Positions 59,561-64,000 of a DNA stretch of 64,000 nucleotides are shown here, one piece after another; position 1 is the stretch's first letter; every line of letters starts with the position of its first letter. The DNA is taken from assembly GCA_037039925.1 (NCBI GenBank), contig JAXRKP010001789.1:1-64000 (forward strand), given 5' to 3'. Under the pieces are notes generated by a model, which searched no databases, had not been told where the DNA came from, and was given only the letters and a program-made list of their open reading frames with translations. A program made the translations under genes and the position numbers. The stretch is from Doris montereyensis. Taxonomy: Eukaryota; Mollusca; Gastropoda; Nudibranchia; Dorididae.

Positions 59561-59646
59561 ACCTACAAACCTTCCAGTCTCAAGAACAATCTGTCTATAA
59601 CTGGACCACTGTGTTAAGTCATGGCTTATTTTGTTTTCAAAACCAG

Positions 59647-59718
59647 TGATGCCTCTGCTGCTAGTCTAGAGGAGTACGTCCTGATGAAGCTAAATAAGCT
59701 GGCCGTCTCTAGCGACAT
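59647..59718 (+). CDS. INTS13: INTS13/asunder, exon 4
   Basis: A 72-bp exon between TTTTCAAAACCAG and AT|GTGAGT. Joined to exon 3 it reads DDASAASLEEYVLMKLNKLA with VSSDM. The L-E-x-x-V ... NKLAxxSD pattern is what follows NRGRIICLT in INTS13. The incoming phase (two bases from exon 3) and outgoing phase agree. The remaining exons, encoding about 80 percent of a ~700-residue protein, were not found by 64000 and presumably lie beyond. Confidence 0.85.
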
Positions 59719-60185
59719 GTGAGTACTATTTTCTCCACTCTGATGATTGAAGAGCAAGGATGTTGCCAGGCTTTGGATGTTCCTATTCCATGATTAAAAA
59801 AAGATGTAAATTGCGATGGACAGGTTCCTCAGATTGATTTCTGAACTCTATCTTTCCCTTCATCTCCCTTCTGCCTATCCTAATTTATTTGAAGTGAGAT
59901 TTATTTGAAACAGTATACCATTTTTTACAAAGAAAAGGTACTAAGCTAAGAGTGAATACAAAACCTGCAGGAGGCAGCTTACAAGAACCATTCACTATTG
60001 GGTCCAGCACCCCCCTCCCTGTATTTATTATTCTAAATTTGCCTTCAGTAAGCGGTTCCATAATATGAAAGTCTGTACAACTTCTTCAATGCAATCACCG
60101 CACAAGTTCAATAATAACAGCAAAGCCAATTTCAAGGTAACTGATGGGTTCTTTTGTGATTTTATTCTTTTTTTTTTTTTTTACC
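59719..60185. other. INTS13 intron 4, no element
   Basis: Nothing recognised. A T run of about 18 ends at 60181, just before the SINE. Confidence 0.4.
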
Positions 60186-60189
60186 CTTG

Positions 60190-60480
60190 AGATCGCGCAT
60201 CGGTGGCCAAGTGGTTGGGCTCCAGACTGGGATCTGGATTTGGTTCGAACTTTGGAGGCAAGCTAGGTCCGACGTTGTGTTCGGTGACGCTTAACATGCA
60301 TTCCCCTCTTTATCCAGGTGCAAATGGGTACAAGTACAATTTGCTGTGGTAAAACCTGTGTCAGACTAGCATCCTGGCCAGGAGTTGATTATTATCATCT
60401 GCTCGCTTCAGGCTAATGAAATCAGGATAGCTCTGGCTCTATGGGCCGTAACGGCCTTTTCCCTTGAGATCACAGCTGAT
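60190..60480 (+). mobile_element. tRNA-derived SINE 1
   Basis: An RNA polymerase III A box (TGGCCAAGTGG) and, 30 bp on, a B box (GGTTCGAACTT) have the spacing of a tRNA-derived head. They are followed by GCTTAACATGCATTCCCCTC and TATCCAGGTGCAAATGGGTA, a body common in metazoan SINEs of this class. The head does not fold as a tRNA with paired acceptor stem. The right end is probably near CTATGGGCCGTAACGGCC at 60440-60457. Confidence 0.7.
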
Positions 60481-61714
60481 GAACATTAGGGTAAACTTTT
60501 AAAAGTTTGTTTATCCTGTTACCTATGACAGTGGGTCACATTTTAAAAGTTTCTTATCCTGTACACACCTATGACAATTAGAATTTTAAAATCTTTTTAT
60601 CCTGTTAGTTATGACAGTTGACTCACTGTGATGATCATAATAGATCTTGTGGTGTAGACAATTCGACTAGAGGGACGTAAGTCCTGTTGATCATAAGGCT
60701 GCACTGGCAACGCTTGTAGATTGTAGCTATTTCTGTCGTCTCTTTAAGGAAGAGGGTTTTTGGCGTTGGATTTTGTTTGATATCTTAAATACATTCTGCT
60801 ACAACCTTGCTCAGGATAAATTCAAACTCTACTCGGTCACATGCATTTCTTTCGATGTCAATTTGGCAATGACATAAAGTGAAGTGAATGGAGACAACTC
60901 CCGTGTCAATCTCATACTTGGTCCTTTATTTTCCTACTTTAAGATACTAGCAGATGGAAATAATTAGGATTGCGTATCTTTTTAAACGTGAATGAAGGAG
61001 ATTCTGTGTCTATTATTTACTAGAAGATTTGAGTTGAAACAATTTAGATGAAGATCTGAGCAGTATGCAATTGATGGCGCATAAAGGTAAAACAATCTGT
61101 ACATTTGGGAGGGGGAGGGGGTGGAGGGGGGGACTTTTTCTTTAATTCCATGACTGAAATATCGAAGACAACACCAAGACTATTAATGGGAGTGAAGCAT
61201 GTTGTTGTCATTTTGAATTTGTCCCCTCAGTCATTTCGTTTTCGCATGCAAAATTGTAAGCCCTGGCAGGGGTTTGTATGTATAAACTGTCTTCTTGTAC
61301 AAAACATGGAAGGCTTGCTTTTTTTGTTGTTGTGATTATTATGTTGAGCTGGGTTTTTTTATTTTTGTAGCAAAAAAAAAATGTCTGTCAGATATAGTAT
61401 AATTATTGTCCTTATACACATGTATATACAGGAGAATGTTTCGGACTTCTTCTTAAGCACTTTAGCATTTTGAACATGATTCTTCAATATCTGTGCTAAT
61501 GGGATGAATTCAAACTTGGCTTTGGTCCACAACGATTCTGTCGATGCAAGGCAGTGGTCAATGACATATTATTATGTAATCAGCCCATAATATCCTCGTT
61601 ATGATACACAGGTTTGCCTTTTGCCGAATTCATTGAAAATTGAATAAAGCTATTAGGATATGGTAAAATAACTTAAACAACTTTAATAGCCTTGCTCTGA
61701 TTTTAGAAGAGTTT
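60481..61714. other. INTS13 intron 4, no gene
   Basis: A block TTTTAAAAGTTT..TTATCCTGTTACCTATGACAG is repeated three times (60495-60615). A G-rich run lies at 61108-61134. Nothing else is recognised. Confidence 0.5.
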
Positions 61715-62226
61715 CAAACGATAAGCAAAGTTATTTTCCATAAGAAATCAAATGATAAGCGAATGTTGATTCGCCAAGACATCAAATGATAGGCGCGAAC
61801 GCTGATTTAACACATCAAATGATAAGCGAATGCTGATTCATAAGAAATAAAATGATAAGCGAACGCTGATTCATCAGAAATCACATGGTAAGCTTGAACG
61901 CTCATTTATCAGAAATCAAATGATAAGTAAACGCTGATTCATCAGGCATCAAATGATAAGCGAAGGCTGATTAATCAGAAATCAAATGATAAGCAATGCT
62001 GATTCATAAGAAATCAAATGATTAACGAACCCTGATCATTAGAAATCAAATGATAAGCGAATGCTGATTCATCAGAAACAAAATGATAAGCGAATGCTGA
62101 TTCATAAAAATCAAATGATAAGCGAACGCTGATTCATAAGAAATCACATGATAAGCGAACGCTTGTTCATCGAAATCAAATGATAAGCGAAAGCTAATTC
62201 ATCAGAAATCAAATGATAAGCGAAGT
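61715..62226. repeat. ~33-bp tandem repeat, about 15 copies
   Basis: The unit is AAATCAAATGATAAGCGAAC with GCTGATTCATCAG. Copies have single-base and short-gap differences. Confidence 0.95.
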
Positions 62227-62749
62227 TGAATAAAGCTTTCCTTGTCTTCCCATGTGCGTAGCAAAAATAGCATTCTACTGTCCTCCCGTCTGCAGTCTGC
62301 ATGGGATGGGATAGGAGCTGTGAAAAGTTTTACTTCTTTTCCCTGAGGTTGATAAAAAGTTGATCTGACTTGAACAATTACCTTATTTGACTTGATATGA
62401 AAGATCGATGCCAATACATCATTTTGTTGTTGTTGTTGTTGGTGCTATTCATCCAAATTTCCTGCTAAGGTTGAACAACCCCCCTTTGGTTTCATGAGAA
62501 CCGTAAGGATCATTTCGTTTGCTGTGTGTCCAACGTTTATAATTTTATTGTGTGATTACAGTCTTAGGTAAGGCATCGATCAAATTTGTCAGCATTTGAC
62601 TTATTGTTACACACACTAGTAGTTGTCCATAGGGGTTGTGTTTTTCTTTTGTTGTTGCCCCCTTTGCAACTCAGGATTTCTGAACTCGTACATGTATGAT
62701 GATACTAACAATAATATCTTAAACTCTGAGCATTGGACTGTTGTTGAGC
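62227..62749. other. Nothing recognised
   Basis: A (GTT)n of five units lies near 62423-62437. The rest shows no frame or element. Confidence 0.4.
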
Positions 62750-63480
62750 CCGGACATTGTGACTGACTGGTAAATTAAGTGTCTGGTTCATTAAGTGGTA
62801 CTTAGTGGTTATAGGATACATTTAATGGTGACTGGTAAATTAAGTGTAGAATTAGTTCATTGAATGGTAGAATAGTGGTTATTTTTATAGACTGGCATGC
62901 TTAGTGGTTATAGTATAATAAATGTATAACAAATTGACTGTTGTTGAGCCATTTAATGGTACGGTGATAGTGGTTATAAGTACAACAAATGATATTAAGG
63001 TAAGGGCGCGATGTTAGCGTCGGTGGCTGATGGTTACATTGATTGGCGCACGTAGTGGGTACGGACTTTAGGAGTATCAGACCAACGTCCTGACCAGGAG
63101 GTGATGTGTCACCTGTTCCGCTTCCGCTATAAATTAAGTGTGGTACATTGAATGGTAGAATAGTGGTTATTTTTATAGACTGGCATGCTTAGTGGTTATA
63201 AGTATACTAAATGATACATTTAATGGTACACGGAGTGACGTGATGATGGTTACATTGATTGGCGCACGTAGTGGTATGTTGGCTGGTAAATTAAGTGAAT
63301 TGATTGGCGCATTGAATGAGTAGAATAGTGGTTATTTTTTATGAATAGTGGTTATTTTTTATAGACTGGCATGGTAGTGGTTATAAGTATAACAAATGAT
63401 ACATTTAATGGTACACGGGTGGCGTGATGATGGTTACATTGATTGGCGCACGTAGTGGTAAGTTGAGTCGAACATTTGCG
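62750..63480. repeat. Complex tandem repeat with ~110-170-bp higher-order unit
   Basis: Blocks TGGTAAATTAAGTG, TAGTGGTTATTTTTATAGAC, TGGCATGCTTAGTGGTTATA, ATGATACATTTAATGGTACA and GATGGTTACATTGATTGGCG recur in the same order at about 62770-63010, 63130-63280 and 63290-63460. A SINE-like patch (CCAACGTCCTGACCAGGAGG) interrupts near 63080-63110. Confidence 0.8.
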
Positions 63481-63507
63481 TACTACGTCACTCCTTCTTG
63501 ATTCATT

Positions 63508-63800
63508 TTAGACGGGCCTCAGTGGTCAGGGCAATTTGTTGGCCTCTCAACACAAAGGGTCGTGGGTTCAAGCTCCAGAGGTCGAAACATTTTTAGTGAG
63601 TTTTTAAAAATAGTAAATCTCCCGTCACCCTTGGTCCAGGTAGTTGGATCAGCACCTAGTCATCTCGGAGATGGACGATAATAAAAAAAGGAGGCCCATG
63701 TGCAGATCACAATAGTCTGTACACATTGAAGATCCCTTGGCTGTTTACAGTGCAGTTCAGGGTAAATTAAAAATCCTTCCAATGCCCAGAGATCACCTTA
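63508..63800 (+). mobile_element. tRNA-derived SINE 2
   Basis: The head GGGCCTCAGTGGTCAGGGCA holds an A box, and GGTTCAAGCTC about 35 bp later is a B box. The body continues with CGTCACCCTTGGTCCAGG, an internal ATAAAAAAAGGAGGCCCATG and AAGATCCCTTGGCTGTTTAC. It differs from SINE 1 in head and body. I do not see a clean target duplication. Confidence 0.72.
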
Positions 63801-63839
63801 GTTGTCGATATGGGTAAATTCAACATCGAAATCAAATCG

Positions 63840-64000
63840 ATTCACCTGAAGTCCCAAGTTTTTCTTGATGATCCAGAATTCCAAGTTGTCTTCATGATCC
63901 AGAATCCCAAGTTGTCTTGATGATCCAGTCCCAAATTTTCTTGATAATCTAGGATCCCAAGTTTTCTTGATGATCCAGAATCCCAAGTTGTCTTGATGAT
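63840..64000. repeat. ~26-bp tandem repeat, cut by window end
   Basis: Six units of GATGATCCAGAATCCCAAGT with TGTCTT, with single-base changes; it continues past the window. Confidence 0.93.

Noticed and set aside
60215..60275. Functional tRNA-Ser-like gene
   Set aside because: Boxes are present but stems do not pair and a SINE body follows.
63508..63580. Functional tRNA gene
   Set aside because: A and B boxes are present, but no paired acceptor stem or normal anticodon arm; the sequence continues as a SINE body.
59719..64000. INTS13 exon 5
   Set aside because: Looked for the expected continuation (a CELVLIH-type segment) after exon 4 and did not find one.

Overview
This is a eukaryotic (animal) genomic window: A+T-rich, intron-bearing, packed with microsatellites, minisatellites and worn-out transposons. 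The gene types, SINE types, CR1-like LINE tails and abundant AGATCT/TCTAGA strings suggest a lophotrochozoan, probably a gastropod mollusc; that assignment is inference. Only three host genes are supported, each reconstructed from exons with matching splice phases.

(1) A CYP3-like cytochrome P450 on the minus strand: a membrane-anchor exon (19715-19788) and one very large exon (10417-11867) carrying all catalytic motifs, with three single-base-type frameshifts. (2) An EFCAB10-like small EF-hand protein on the minus strand, complete in four exons (34268 to 25932, 143 residues). (3) The 5' part of INTS13/asunder (Integrator subunit 13) on the plus strand: four exons from 39972 to 59718; the rest lies beyond the window. 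EFCAB10 and INTS13 are divergently arranged, 5.7 kb apart.

Layout: 1-1933, antisense LINE pieces; 1.94-4.43 kb, a ~62-bp minisatellite; 4.4-10.4 kb, mostly anonymous sequence with microsatellites, a 42-bp minisatellite and a CR1-like LINE tail; 10.4-19.8 kb, the P450, whose 7.8-kb intron holds a LINE and a decayed ZSWIM/MULE-like transposase with a PHD-like finger; 21.0-22.4 kb, a Harbinger element with TTA target duplications inside the tail of a LINE (to 24.25 kb); 25.9-34.3 kb, EFCAB10, with two pogo-like elements and a LINE in its introns; 34.3-39.97 kb, intergenic LINE derivatives, one with a 5' inversion typical of twin priming; 40-59.7 kb, INTS13, whose third intron (15.8 kb) contains about 11.4 kb of one 32-37-bp satellite followed by a second 36-bp satellite; 59.7-64 kb, two tRNA-derived SINEs and several short tandem arrays.

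The host genes have no evident shared pathway. I see no operon, CRISPR array, rRNA or stand-alone tRNA gene. I do not see a clear new multi-gene system; the most distinctive items are the giant intronic satellite, the nested Harbinger/LINE, the twin-primed LINE and the P450 with its near-intronless body and frameshifts.
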